Shown in pieces: positions 1 through 5,717 of a DNA stretch of 9,099 bases (its first letter is position 1; the number at the start of each line of letters is the position of its first letter). The stretch lies in contig DAWR01000201.1 of the NCBI GenBank assembly GCA_002506015.1, positions 1-9,099 of the forward strand, given 5' to 3'. Below the pieces are notes generated by a model that ran no database searches, was not told the DNA's origin, and saw only the letters and a list, made by a program, of their open reading frames with translations. A program made the translations under genes and the position numbers. This stretch comes from Candidatus Methanogasteraceae archaeon UBA261. Lineage in GTDB: Archaea > Halobacteriota > Methanosarcinia > Methanosarcinales > Methanogasteraceae.

Positions 1-25
1 GAGGACTGATGCAAAAACGAAAAAT

Positions 26-505
26 ATGAACCCAAAAAACAAAGACGTGCCGAAAGCGGCTGATATCCCAACCATAACAACCGAGATGGTGGAGGACACA
101 AATATTGAAATCGCAAAAAGACGCGCAGGCAGACGCGGATCGCCCATGGAAGACATCGTTGATGCGACCTGCCCGGTATGTGGCTCCCGGTCAGTGAGTT
201 TTGCGGATAATCTTGTATTTGAAGTGGTTTTGACTGGTGAACGAATCGTGATTCCAAATCTGACAGGGCTTCGATGCTCGAAATGTGGAGATTTTGCATT
301 CGACTCCGATTCATCGAAGATCATCGATGAGCACACCAGAAACAAAACCGCTGGCGGATATGAGTGCAGGATCTCGACGGTTGGCGCAGGAAAACTCGGG
401 ATGTACTTTCCAAAAGATGTTCTCAGGGTAATGGGGATCGCAAAGAAAGGTAATGCGATTATAACGCCGCTCTCGAGAAGGAAGATGCTTGTGGAGTTGT
501 ATTGA
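26..505 (+). CDS. YgiT/MqsA-type zinc finger protein with C-terminal AbrB-like domain (possible antitoxin or regulator)
   Basis: The 159-residue product has two zinc-binding CxxC pairs, CPVCG at Cys49/Cys52 and CSKCG at Cys84/Cys87. They are about 32 residues apart, as in the N-terminal domain of MqsA/YgiT antitoxins. Residues 115-159 (VGAGKLGMYFPKDVLRVMGI and onward) read as a SpoVT/AbrB-like swapped-hairpin DNA-binding domain. E. coli MqsA carries an Xre-type helix-turn-helix there instead. The first 45 residues are a charged extension not usual for the family, whose members mostly begin just before the first CxxC; Met41 could therefore be an internal start. The frame is also open leftward from position 2 to the window edge, and no good ribosome binding site precedes ATG26, so the true start is uncertain. 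A small ORF on the opposite strand (602-826) converges on it. A transcriptional autoregulator or antitoxin role is inference from domain content. Confidence 0.75.
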   Translation: MNPKNKDVPKAADIPTITTEMVEDTNIEIAKRRAGRRGSPMEDIVDATCPVCGSRSVSFADNLVFEVVLTGERIVIPNLTGLRCSKCGDFAFDSDSSKIIDEHTRNKTAGGYECRISTVGAGKLGMYFPKDVLRVMGIAKKGNAIITPLSRRKMLVELY

Positions 506-510
506 GGGTA

Positions 511-525
511 CGTGTTTAGCTAACC
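511..525. repeat. 15-nt motif CGTGTTTAGCTAACC, copy 1
   Basis: This motif starts 6 nt after the stop codon of the zinc finger gene and matches 6752-6766 exactly. Its centre is the 8-bp palindrome TTAGCTAA. Both copies lie just downstream of a plus-strand gene. Function unknown; it may be a dispersed repeat or a transcript-end signal. Confidence 0.55.
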
Positions 526-547
526 CCATACCATCCAAGTAGTTCGC

Positions 548-577
548 GCCGAGAACCGCGGTGCACGGCTCTCTGGC
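548..577. other. Stem-loop between convergent genes
   Basis: GAGAACCG at 551-558 pairs with CGGCTCTC at 566-573 (7 of 8 pairs) around a 7-nt loop. GCC at 548-550 and GGC at 575-577 extend the stem past a bulge. It lies in the 96-nt gap between two convergent genes, so it could affect transcript ends. No T-tract follows on either strand, so I do not call it a terminator. Confidence 0.3.
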
Positions 578-601
578 AATCGGCAGCACACACCGCCGAT
601 C

Positions 602-826
602 TTATCCCCTAATCTTTCCCCCCACACTCTTTGCGCCATCAAAAATATCCTGCAGACTGATTCCCACAGTCACATCCCGAAGTTCTTTGGTCGCATCTCC
701 AAGCCTCGGGGTAATTACCTGAAGATAGATCAGGTACTCTTCTGCATTCAATCTTCGTCTCAGTATCGTAAATGCCTTTTCCATGACTTCTGCACTTTTT
801 CGATGGATATCGCTCCAGCTACACAC
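602..826 (-). CDS. Small protein resembling partners of YgiT-type zinc fingers
   Basis: The 74-residue product starts at a GTG codon. Its pattern (IHRKSAEVMEKAFTILRR, then EEYLIYLQ, then RLGDATKELRD, then ISLQDIFDG) resembles from memory a family of short bacterial and archaeal proteins. Their members read roughly 'IRRKG..AL...LG...FIRFLQQF..G.GDYTKER....LTLDDI' and are often encoded beside YgiT-type zinc finger proteins. The conserved Gly-Asp-x-Thr-Lys-Glu stretch falls at residues 43-48. The gene lies 86 nt downstream of the leuC stop on the same strand and converges with the zinc finger gene. A strong Shine-Dalgarno at 873-880 lies much too far upstream for this GTG and instead precedes a 12-codon mini-ORF in another frame (see findings), so the start may be disturbed by a frameshift. 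The role is unknown; a toxin-like or partner role is inference. Confidence 0.55.
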   Translation of the reverse strand: MCSWSDIHRKSAEVMEKAFTILRRRLNAEEYLIYLQVITPRLGDATKELRDVTVGISLQDIFDGAKSVGGKIRG

Positions 827-857
827 GTATTTCAGCTACATCCAGGTTTAACACCAT
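819..857 (-). other. Twelve-codon mini-ORF overlapping the start of the small protein gene
   Basis: On the minus strand, ATG at 857-855 opens a 12-codon frame ending in TAG at 821-819. It overlaps the GTG start (826-824) of the downstream ORF in a different frame. The peptide would read MVLNLDVAEIRV. It may be a leader peptide, the original N-terminus of the small gene cut off by a one-base frameshift, or chance. Confidence 0.25.
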
Positions 858-872
858 CTGATCGAATATATC

Positions 873-880
873 TCACCTCC
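873..880 (-). promoter_or_regulatory. Strong Shine-Dalgarno GGAGGTGA
   Basis: On the minus strand GGAGGTGA lies 33 nt after the leuC stop, 15 nt before the ATG at 857 and 46 nt before the GTG at 826. It is a near-perfect anti-16S match at a poor distance from either start, which makes it useful for deciding the real start of the downstream small gene. Confidence 0.5.
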
Positions 881-912
881 TCAGTCCGCTCTTTCCGCGC
901 CAGGCAGAACCA

Positions 913-2172
913 TCAGATGCTTGCCTCACGCGGATCCGTGATCTCTCCGGTGATCGCGCTCGCCGCAGCAGTCTCTACCGATGACAGATAGATCTCCGCA
1001 TTGTTGTTCCCCATCCTGCCCTTGAAATTCCTGTTTTGAGTCGAGAGAACAGTCTCGCCATCGCCGAGCGCAACCGTTCGTCCGATGCAGAAACCGCATC
1101 CGGGCGCGCAGACCGCAGCCCCTGCCTCAACGAGCGTTGTTATGACGCCCTCAGCGATCGCCTGCAGAAGCACGCTTCTGCTCGCAGGGTACACGACGAG
1201 TCTCGTCCCGTCTGCCACCTTCTTCTGATTCAGGACGCGTGCCGCAATCCGCAGATCCTCGATTCTGCCGTTGGTGCATGAACCGATGCAGACCTGATCC
1301 AGCGGGAGCCCGGTGTAGGAACCAACAGGACTCACGTTGTCCACGCGATGCGGAGCTGCGATCTGCGGCTCGATGTCGTCTGCGGCAATCACGATCTCTG
1401 ACGCATAATCCGCATCATCGTCGGGTGAAAGCGGCACATACTCATCTGATCTGCCGTAACGTGTAAGGAATTCGCGAGTCTTCTCGTCAGCGGCGCATAG
1501 TCCGCATTTGCCACCTGCTTCAATCGCCATGTTACTCATAACCGCCCTCGACTCAACGCTCATCTCAGAAACAGCACTCCCGAGAAACTCCATTGACATG
1601 TATGTTGCGCCGTCAGCGGTTATTTTGCCGCATAGATACAGAAAAGCGTCCTTGGAATAGACATGATCCGGCAATTCCCCTGTAATTTCGATTCTGTAGC
1701 TCGGTGGCACCTTCAGCCACGTCCTTCCGTAAGCCATGATCGCTGCCATGTCTGTTGAGCCCATGCCTGTTGCAAACGCACCGAGCGCGCCATGTGTGCA
1801 TGTGTGACTATCAGCACCGATTATGACCTTGTACGGGGCTGCGTGTTTCTCGAGAACGATCTGGTGGCAGACGCCATCGCCGTTCTCATAGCAGTCAATC
1901 TCATTCTCACGTGCGAACGTTCGCATCATGATCTGGACGTTTGAGACCTGCTCGCTCGGAGACGGCGATGCGTGATCACAGATGGCGATTACCTTCTTGG
2001 AATCATGGACGGTTCGCGTCCCAAGTCCCCCCTCCATGAGCTCGATTGCGAGCGGTAGCGTGCCGTCGTGTGCAAATGCGAGATTTACGGGAACAGTGAT
2101 CATATCGTTCGGTCGAACTTTGTTTCCGGTCTTGTCTGACAGGATTTTTTCTGCCATAGTTTGTGTGGTCAT
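913..2172 (-). CDS. leuC: 3-isopropylmalate dehydratase / homoaconitase large subunit
   Basis: This 419-residue aconitase-family large subunit has the full length of archaeal LeuC/HacA proteins. It would isomerise 2-isopropylmalate to 3-isopropylmalate (leucine pathway) or homocitrate to homoisocitrate (2-oxosuberate branch used for coenzyme B in methanogens), together with a separate small subunit. Visible signatures are IGADSHTCTHGALG (118-131), the cluster ligand Cys299 in GSCTNG, and Cys359/Cys362 in APGCGFCIG; together the three hold the [4Fe-4S] cluster. RNFKGRMGN (381-389) is a conserved active-site segment. The start is ATG 2172 with GGAGAT just upstream; the in-frame Met6 is less well placed. 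In methanogens substrate choice is known to depend mainly on the small subunit, which is not in this window, so leuC versus hacA stays open. KCGLC at 222-226 adds two cysteines not in the standard ligand set. Confidence 0.9.
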   Translation of the reverse strand: MTTQTMAEKILSDKTGNKVRPNDMITVPVNLAFAHDGTLPLAIELMEGGLGTRTVHDSKKVIAICDHASPSPSEQVSNVQIMMRTFARENEIDCYENGDGVCHQIVLEKHAAPYKVIIGADSHTCTHGALGAFATGMGSTDMAAIMAYGRTWLKVPPSYRIEITGELPDHVYSKDAFLYLCGKITADGATYMSMEFLGSAVSEMSVESRAVMSNMAIEAGGKCGLCAADEKTREFLTRYGRSDEYVPLSPDDDADYASEIVIAADDIEPQIAAPHRVDNVSPVGSYTGLPLDQVCIGSCTNGRIEDLRIAARVLNQKKVADGTRLVVYPASRSVLLQAIAEGVITTLVEAGAAVCAPGCGFCIGRTVALGDGETVLSTQNRNFKGRMGNNNAEIYLSSVETAAASAITGEITDPREASI

Positions 2173-2248
2173 GTTTTATCTCCAGCGAAAATCATTATTA
2201 CCTTACCCGTAACATAGATAAGTAATATCAAAACAATTGGAGGTAATC
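2173..2248. promoter_or_regulatory. Divergent promoter region between leuC and the lipoprotein gene
   Basis: This A+T-rich 76-nt gap separates two divergent genes and must hold both start regions. The minus strand has GGAGAT next to the leuC ATG. The plus strand has GGAGGT at 2239-2244, 4 nt before ATG 2249. TATA-like stretches (around 2211-2229 on either strand) are present but not sharp enough to assign. Confidence 0.5.
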
Positions 2249-2863
2249 ATGAAATTAAAACATAGTGTAGTAATTGCAATGATCACATCACTGATGCTGG
2301 TATCAGGATGCGTGCAGCAAGATGTAGCCAAGGTTGATAGTGATGGCGACGGCTGGAGCGACGAACAGGAATTGAAAGCCGGAACAGATTCGGAGAATAA
2401 AGACACTGATTCTGATGGGTACTGGGATCCACTGGACGAGAATCCACTTGACCCGGAGATACCGGTTCCAAAGGTGACGCCATCTCCGGCTGGGACTGTT
2501 CAACCAACAACACAGCTAACGCCAACACCCACACCCACAACGGTCTCAACCCCTGAGTTTGAGATCACCTCTCCAACCGATGGCAGTTCTATTCCCCGTC
2601 TCATCGATGTAAAGGGGCATGGCGGAGAGCCCGGTGCAGAGATCAGGATTCATGTATGCACAGACGAGGAGGGAGATCGTCTTCGCTTCAATGTCGGGTA
2701 TTCGGACGATGATGGCAACTGGCAACTGGAAGATATCATGATCTGGGACGCAAAAGGATACCCAATGGGCGAAGAGGCAGTGCTTTATGCGGTGATGGCG
2801 GTTTCGGAGCCAGGGGGCATGCATATATATCGTTCCGAAAATGTAACAGTATTTTTCACATGA
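2249..2863 (+). CDS. Secreted lipoprotein with TSP3-like calcium repeats and Ig-like domain
   Basis: The 204-residue product has an N-terminal signal peptide (MKLKHSVVIAMITSLMLVSGC) whose lipobox LVSGC places the lipidated cysteine at residue 21. Next comes an Asp-rich stretch (DSDGDGWSDEQELKAGTDS, then DTDSDGYWDPLDENP) typical of bacterial thrombospondin-type-3-like calcium-binding repeats. A Pro/Thr-rich linker of about 35 residues follows, then a C-terminal segment of about 95 residues beginning EITSPTDGSSIP. That segment looks like an Ig-like beta-sandwich of the kind that starts 'SP.dG......v.G...PGa.v.v'. This points to an extracellular, membrane-anchored protein with no visible enzyme motif. 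I chose ATG 2249 because GGAGGT at 2239-2244 sits 4 nt upstream; the TTG at 2237 would overlap that site. Its stop overlaps the porB ribosome binding site, so the two genes are probably co-transcribed, which is a surprising pairing. Confidence 0.8.
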   Translation: MKLKHSVVIAMITSLMLVSGCVQQDVAKVDSDGDGWSDEQELKAGTDSENKDTDSDGYWDPLDENPLDPEIPVPKVTPSPAGTVQPTTQLTPTPTPTTVSTPEFEITSPTDGSSIPRLIDVKGHGGEPGAEIRIHVCTDEEGDRLRFNVGYSDDDGNWQLEDIMIWDAKGYPMGEEAVLYAVMAVSEPGGMHIYRSENVTVFFT

Positions 2864-2875
2864 GAGGTATCATAG

Positions 2876-3754
2876 ATGATAACAGAAAGCCTATTAGCCC
2901 CGGGGCATCGCGGCTGTGCAGGCTGCGGACCAGCGCTTGCAGCGAAGTTCGTACTCGAGGGCGCTGGCAAAGACAGTATCGTATGCGGTCCCACTGGCTG
3001 CCTCGAGGTCTTCACAACCCCCTACCCGGAATCGGCGTGGCGGGTTCCGTACATCCACTCGCTCTTTGAGAACCCGGCAGCAGTCGCATCAGGAATCGAG
3101 ACAGCGCTCGATGCACTCGGTAAGAGCGACACAAATGTGATAGTCATCGCAGGCGATGGTGCAACCTTCGACATCGGGATACGCAGCATCTCGGGCGCAT
3201 TCGAACGAGGGCACGACATCACATACATCTGCTATGACAATGAAGCGTACATGAATACGGGAATCCAGCGTAGTGGCGCAACGCCGTACGACGCAGCGAC
3301 CACGACATCCCCTGCAGGCGATGCGTCATTCGGAAATCCCCGCCCAAAGAAGGACATGCCCGCAATCCTTGTGGCGCACGGCTCGCCGTATGTTGCGACC
3401 GCCTCGATCGCATACCCGAAGGATGTGATCAACAAGGTCAAGACAGCGACCGAAACGAAGGGTCCCACATATATCCAGATTCATGCGCCGTGCTGCACCG
3501 GCTGGTACTTCGAGAGCTCAGAGACGATCGAGGTCGGGAGACTCGCGGTCCAGACTGCACTCTACCCGGTCTTCGAGAGTGTGAATGGAGAGCTCGGGAA
3601 GGTGCACAAGATCAAGCAGAAACCTGTTGAGGATTATCTTCGTGTGCAGAGGCGGTTCAAGCACCTCTTCACAAAAGATAGTGGAAAGGATGAGATCGCG
3701 AAGATTCAGGAAATTGCTGATGCGAACGTCCGGAAATACGGGCTTGTCGGCTGA
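2876..3754 (+). CDS. porB: Pyruvate:ferredoxin oxidoreductase beta subunit
   Basis: The 292-residue product is the full-length thiamine diphosphate-binding beta subunit of the four-subunit archaeal pyruvate synthase, which interconverts pyruvate and acetyl-CoA plus CO2 with ferredoxin. Cys14 and Cys17 in CAGCG, Cys42 in GPTGC, and a cysteine in the PCCTGW segment (206/207) match the ligands of its [4Fe-4S] cluster. GDGATFDIG (93-101) followed by YDNEAYMNTG (120-129) is the Mg-ThDP motif, with Asp94 and Asn122 as likely metal ligands. HAPCCTGW carries an extra Cys where related proteins usually have a single one. ATG 2876 has AGAGGT 7 nt upstream, overlapping the stop of the lipoprotein gene. 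The porG, porD and porA genes that normally sit beside porB are not in the window, so the rest of the complex must come from elsewhere. Vor-type or other 2-oxoacid oxidoreductase beta subunits are less likely given the close PorB motifs. Confidence 0.92.
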   Translation: MITESLLAPGHRGCAGCGPALAAKFVLEGAGKDSIVCGPTGCLEVFTTPYPESAWRVPYIHSLFENPAAVASGIETALDALGKSDTNVIVIAGDGATFDIGIRSISGAFERGHDITYICYDNEAYMNTGIQRSGATPYDAATTTSPAGDASFGNPRPKKDMPAILVAHGSPYVATASIAYPKDVINKVKTATETKGPTYIQIHAPCCTGWYFESSETIEVGRLAVQTALYPVFESVNGELGKVHKIKQKPVEDYLRVQRRFKHLFTKDSGKDEIAKIQEIADANVRKYGLVG

Positions 3755-3782
3755 GGTGTATATGTGTATGCGAGATGTGAAA

Positions 3783-3824
3783 TTATGTAGATTGAGTTAT
3801 GTAAGTTGGATTATACAAGTGAGA
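3783..3824 (+). repeat. Three 14-nt direct repeats upstream of the FKBP gene
   Basis: Three consecutive 14-nt units start at 3783, 3797 and 3811: TTATGTAGATTGAG, TTATGTAAGTTGGA and TTATACAAGTGAGA. The first seven bases are identical in units 1 and 2 and differ by two bases in unit 3. They lie in the 77-nt gap between porB and the FKBP gene, next to its start. They could be an operator array or A+T-rich promoter sequence. Confidence 0.45.
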
Positions 3825-3831
3825 TGATAAA

Positions 3832-4515
3832 TTGACTATAGAACAAGGAGATTTTATCCGGATAAACTATACCGGACGATCCGATGACGGTACGGTCTTT
3901 GATACCACCGAAGAAGAGGTCGCAAAAGAGCACGAGATACACGATGAGAACGTCAAGTACGAATCGTACGTTATAATCGTTGGTGCGGGGCATGTCGTGG
4001 ATGGTCTGGATGAGGATTTTGTCGGAAAGGAAGCTGGCTACCACGGAACAGTTGAGGTTCCGCCAGAGAAAGGTTACGGCGAACGCAAGACCGAGCTTTT
4101 AAAGATGTACCCGGTATCCAGTTTCGATGAAAAGCCAGTGAAGGGGATGCGAGCGGTAATCAACGGACAACAGGGCACAGTCGCAATGACTATCGGGCGC
4201 AGGGTGCGAGTTGACTTCAATTCCCCGATGGCCGGCAAAACCCTGACTTTTGAGTACACGATAGAGGATGTGATCGATGACGATACTCAAAAGATCAAAT
4301 CCCTGCTGAACTCATACTTCAGAGTGGACTTTGATGTGGATATCGTCGATGACTCTGTTTCAATCCAGGCTCCGAGCAACCTGTGGCTGAACGAGTCCTG
4401 GCTGATCTCGAAACAGAGGATGGCATACGAAATCCTCAAGTGGACGGAAATTGAGAGTGTGAAGTTCTTCGAGACGTATAGGGATAAACCAGGGGATTCT
4501 AACGAAACGGAGTAA
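3832..4515 (+). CDS. FKBP-type peptidyl-prolyl cis-trans isomerase (long archaeal FKBP26 type)
   Basis: The 227-residue cytoplasmic folding helper/chaperone would catalyse cis-trans isomerisation of prolyl bonds. The FKBP core begins GDFIRINYTGRSDDGTVFDT (6-25) and returns at residues 128-147 with DFNSPMAGKTL and FEYTIEDV. Residues of roughly 80-128 between them are the inserted flap (IF) chaperone domain found in SlyD-like proteins. A C-terminal domain of about 75 residues (150-227) without FKBP motifs matches the long architecture known for Methanocaldococcus FKBP26. The usual SlyD-type NHPLAG signature is NSPMAG here. The start is TTG 3832: an in-frame TGA lies just upstream at 3820-3822 and no earlier start exists. 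It ends 2 nt before the nucleotidyltransferase ATG, so the two genes are probably co-transcribed. Confidence 0.9.
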   Translation: MTIEQGDFIRINYTGRSDDGTVFDTTEEEVAKEHEIHDENVKYESYVIIVGAGHVVDGLDEDFVGKEAGYHGTVEVPPEKGYGERKTELLKMYPVSSFDEKPVKGMRAVINGQQGTVAMTIGRRVRVDFNSPMAGKTLTFEYTIEDVIDDDTQKIKSLLNSYFRVDFDVDIVDDSVSIQAPSNLWLNESWLISKQRMAYEILKWTEIESVKFFETYRDKPGDSNETE

Positions 4516-4517
4516 CC

Positions 4518-5669
4518 ATGAAAGTATGTGTAATGTGTGGGGGGTTGGGTACGAGGCTGCGTCCGTTAACTCTTGAGCGACCGAAGCCGATGATACCTCT
4601 TCTGAACAAGCCATCAGTCACGCATCTGATCGAACAGCTGAAGGCAGAGGGGTTTAAAGAGATCGTGTTGACGCTCGGTTATCTTGCCGAGATGATCGAG
4701 GATGCGGTAAATAAAATCGAAGGCGTTGATGTCACCTGCGTGTACGAAGAATCCGCACTCGGAACGGCAGGAGGCGTCAAGAATGCCAGAGCACAGATCG
4801 AAGATGACGTCTTCATGGTCGTTGGCGGCGATCATGTCCTTGATCTGCGGTTGGACGAGATATACCGGTTCCACAAGCAGAACGATGCGATGGTCACGAT
4901 CGGATTGATCTGTATCGATGACCCTTCCGAATACGGGGTGTGCGACATGGATGCAAGAAACCGGATACACAGGTTCCTTGAAAAGCCAGGACCGGGTGAA
5001 GCGTTCAGTAACCTCATAAATACCGGTGTCTATGTATGCAATCCTGAGATCCTGGACTGGATTCCCGATGGAGAGATGTACGACTTTGCAAAGGACGTAT
5101 TTCCTGCTTTGCTCAACGCAGGAGAGAAGATTGATGGTTTCCTGGTGCAGGGCAACTGGACCGACATAGGCAACCACGAGATGTACAGAACCGCATGCAA
5201 ATGGAAACTCGATGGCATGACTGCTGGTGCTGGTACGTCCACAAACAAACAAGGATCAGCCGGTGCAGAAGCGAGGATTAAGGATCCTGTTGCGATCGGT
5301 GAGAACACGAAAATCGGCTCGTCCATGATCGTCGGACCTGTAATGATCGGCGAGAACACGACGATTGGCGATGAAGTCCTGATCGGTCCGCACACGACGA
5401 TTGGATCCAATTGTGTAATTGAGGACGGTGTGCACATCTTAACATCCTACATATTCGACGATGTCCGCGTGGGTGCAGGCTCGCTCATATTCTCCTCCAT
5501 TCTCGATAACGGTTCGCAGGTTTGCGAAAACTGTTCGCTTGAGACCGGGACTGTACTCGGTTCAAGATCTGTTGTTGAGGATGATGCAATTCTTTCTGGT
5601 GTTCGGATATGGCACGACAAAAGTATACCGCACGGAGCGCGTATAAAAGATAATATGATTGACCAATAG
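4518..5669 (+). CDS. Sugar-1-phosphate nucleotidyltransferase (GDP-mannose pyrophosphorylase-like)
   Basis: The 383-residue enzyme joins a sugar 1-phosphate to an NTP, giving an NDP-sugar and pyrophosphate. The N-terminal Rossmann-like domain carries CGGLGTRLRPLT (7-18) followed by RPKPMIP. It also has ALGTAGGVKNA (80-90), VVGGDH with Asp105 as a likely Mg ligand, LEKPGPG (154-160), NTGVYV (168-173) and WTDIG (214-218). After a Gly/Ala/Ser/Thr linker at about 236-253, residues 254-370 form left-handed beta-helix hexapeptide repeats (DPVAIGENTKIG, GPVMIGENTTIG, DEVLIGPHTTIG). This layout fits mannose-1-phosphate guanylyltransferases and related archaeal proteins, but the exact sugar and base cannot be read from sequence. 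ATG 4518 follows the FKBP stop by 2 nt, with GGAG inside the FKBP 3' end. Its product could feed glycan synthesis, including glycosylation of the archaellin encoded next, which is inference. Confidence 0.88.
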   Translation: MKVCVMCGGLGTRLRPLTLERPKPMIPLLNKPSVTHLIEQLKAEGFKEIVLTLGYLAEMIEDAVNKIEGVDVTCVYEESALGTAGGVKNARAQIEDDVFMVVGGDHVLDLRLDEIYRFHKQNDAMVTIGLICIDDPSEYGVCDMDARNRIHRFLEKPGPGEAFSNLINTGVYVCNPEILDWIPDGEMYDFAKDVFPALLNAGEKIDGFLVQGNWTDIGNHEMYRTACKWKLDGMTAGAGTSTNKQGSAGAEARIKDPVAIGENTKIGSSMIVGPVMIGENTTIGDEVLIGPHTTIGSNCVIEDGVHILTSYIFDDVRVGAGSLIFSSILDNGSQVCENCSLETGTVLGSRSVVEDDAILSGVRIWHDKSIPHGARIKDNMIDQ

Positions 5670-5676
5670 CATGATG

Positions 5677-5685
5677 TTTTTATAC
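5677..5685 (+). promoter_or_regulatory. TATA box of the archaellin gene
   Basis: TTTTTATAC lies 33-41 nt upstream of the archaellin ATG (5718), in the 48-nt gap after the nucleotidyltransferase gene. An archaeal TATA box places the transcript start about 25 nt downstream, near 5705-5710. That gives a very short leader that still includes GATGAGGT (5710-5717). Confidence 0.55.
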
Positions 5686-5717
5686 TATGAGTGCTGATTA
5701 TACCATTGGGATGAGGT

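Noticed and set aside
2237..2248. TTG start four codons upstream in the lipoprotein gene
   Set aside because: It overlaps the Shine-Dalgarno GGAGGT, which is well placed for ATG 2249.
4614..5252. Long open frame (212 codons) on the minus strand inside the nucleotidyltransferase gene
   Set aside because: It lies fully antisense to a clearly conserved gene and its translation shows no recognisable motif.
5294..5413. Repeated DNA segments (GATCGG.GAGAACACGA) 51 nt apart, considered as a mobile or regulatory repeat
   Set aside because: They encode successive turns of the hexapeptide beta-helix, so the repeat is a protein-level feature.
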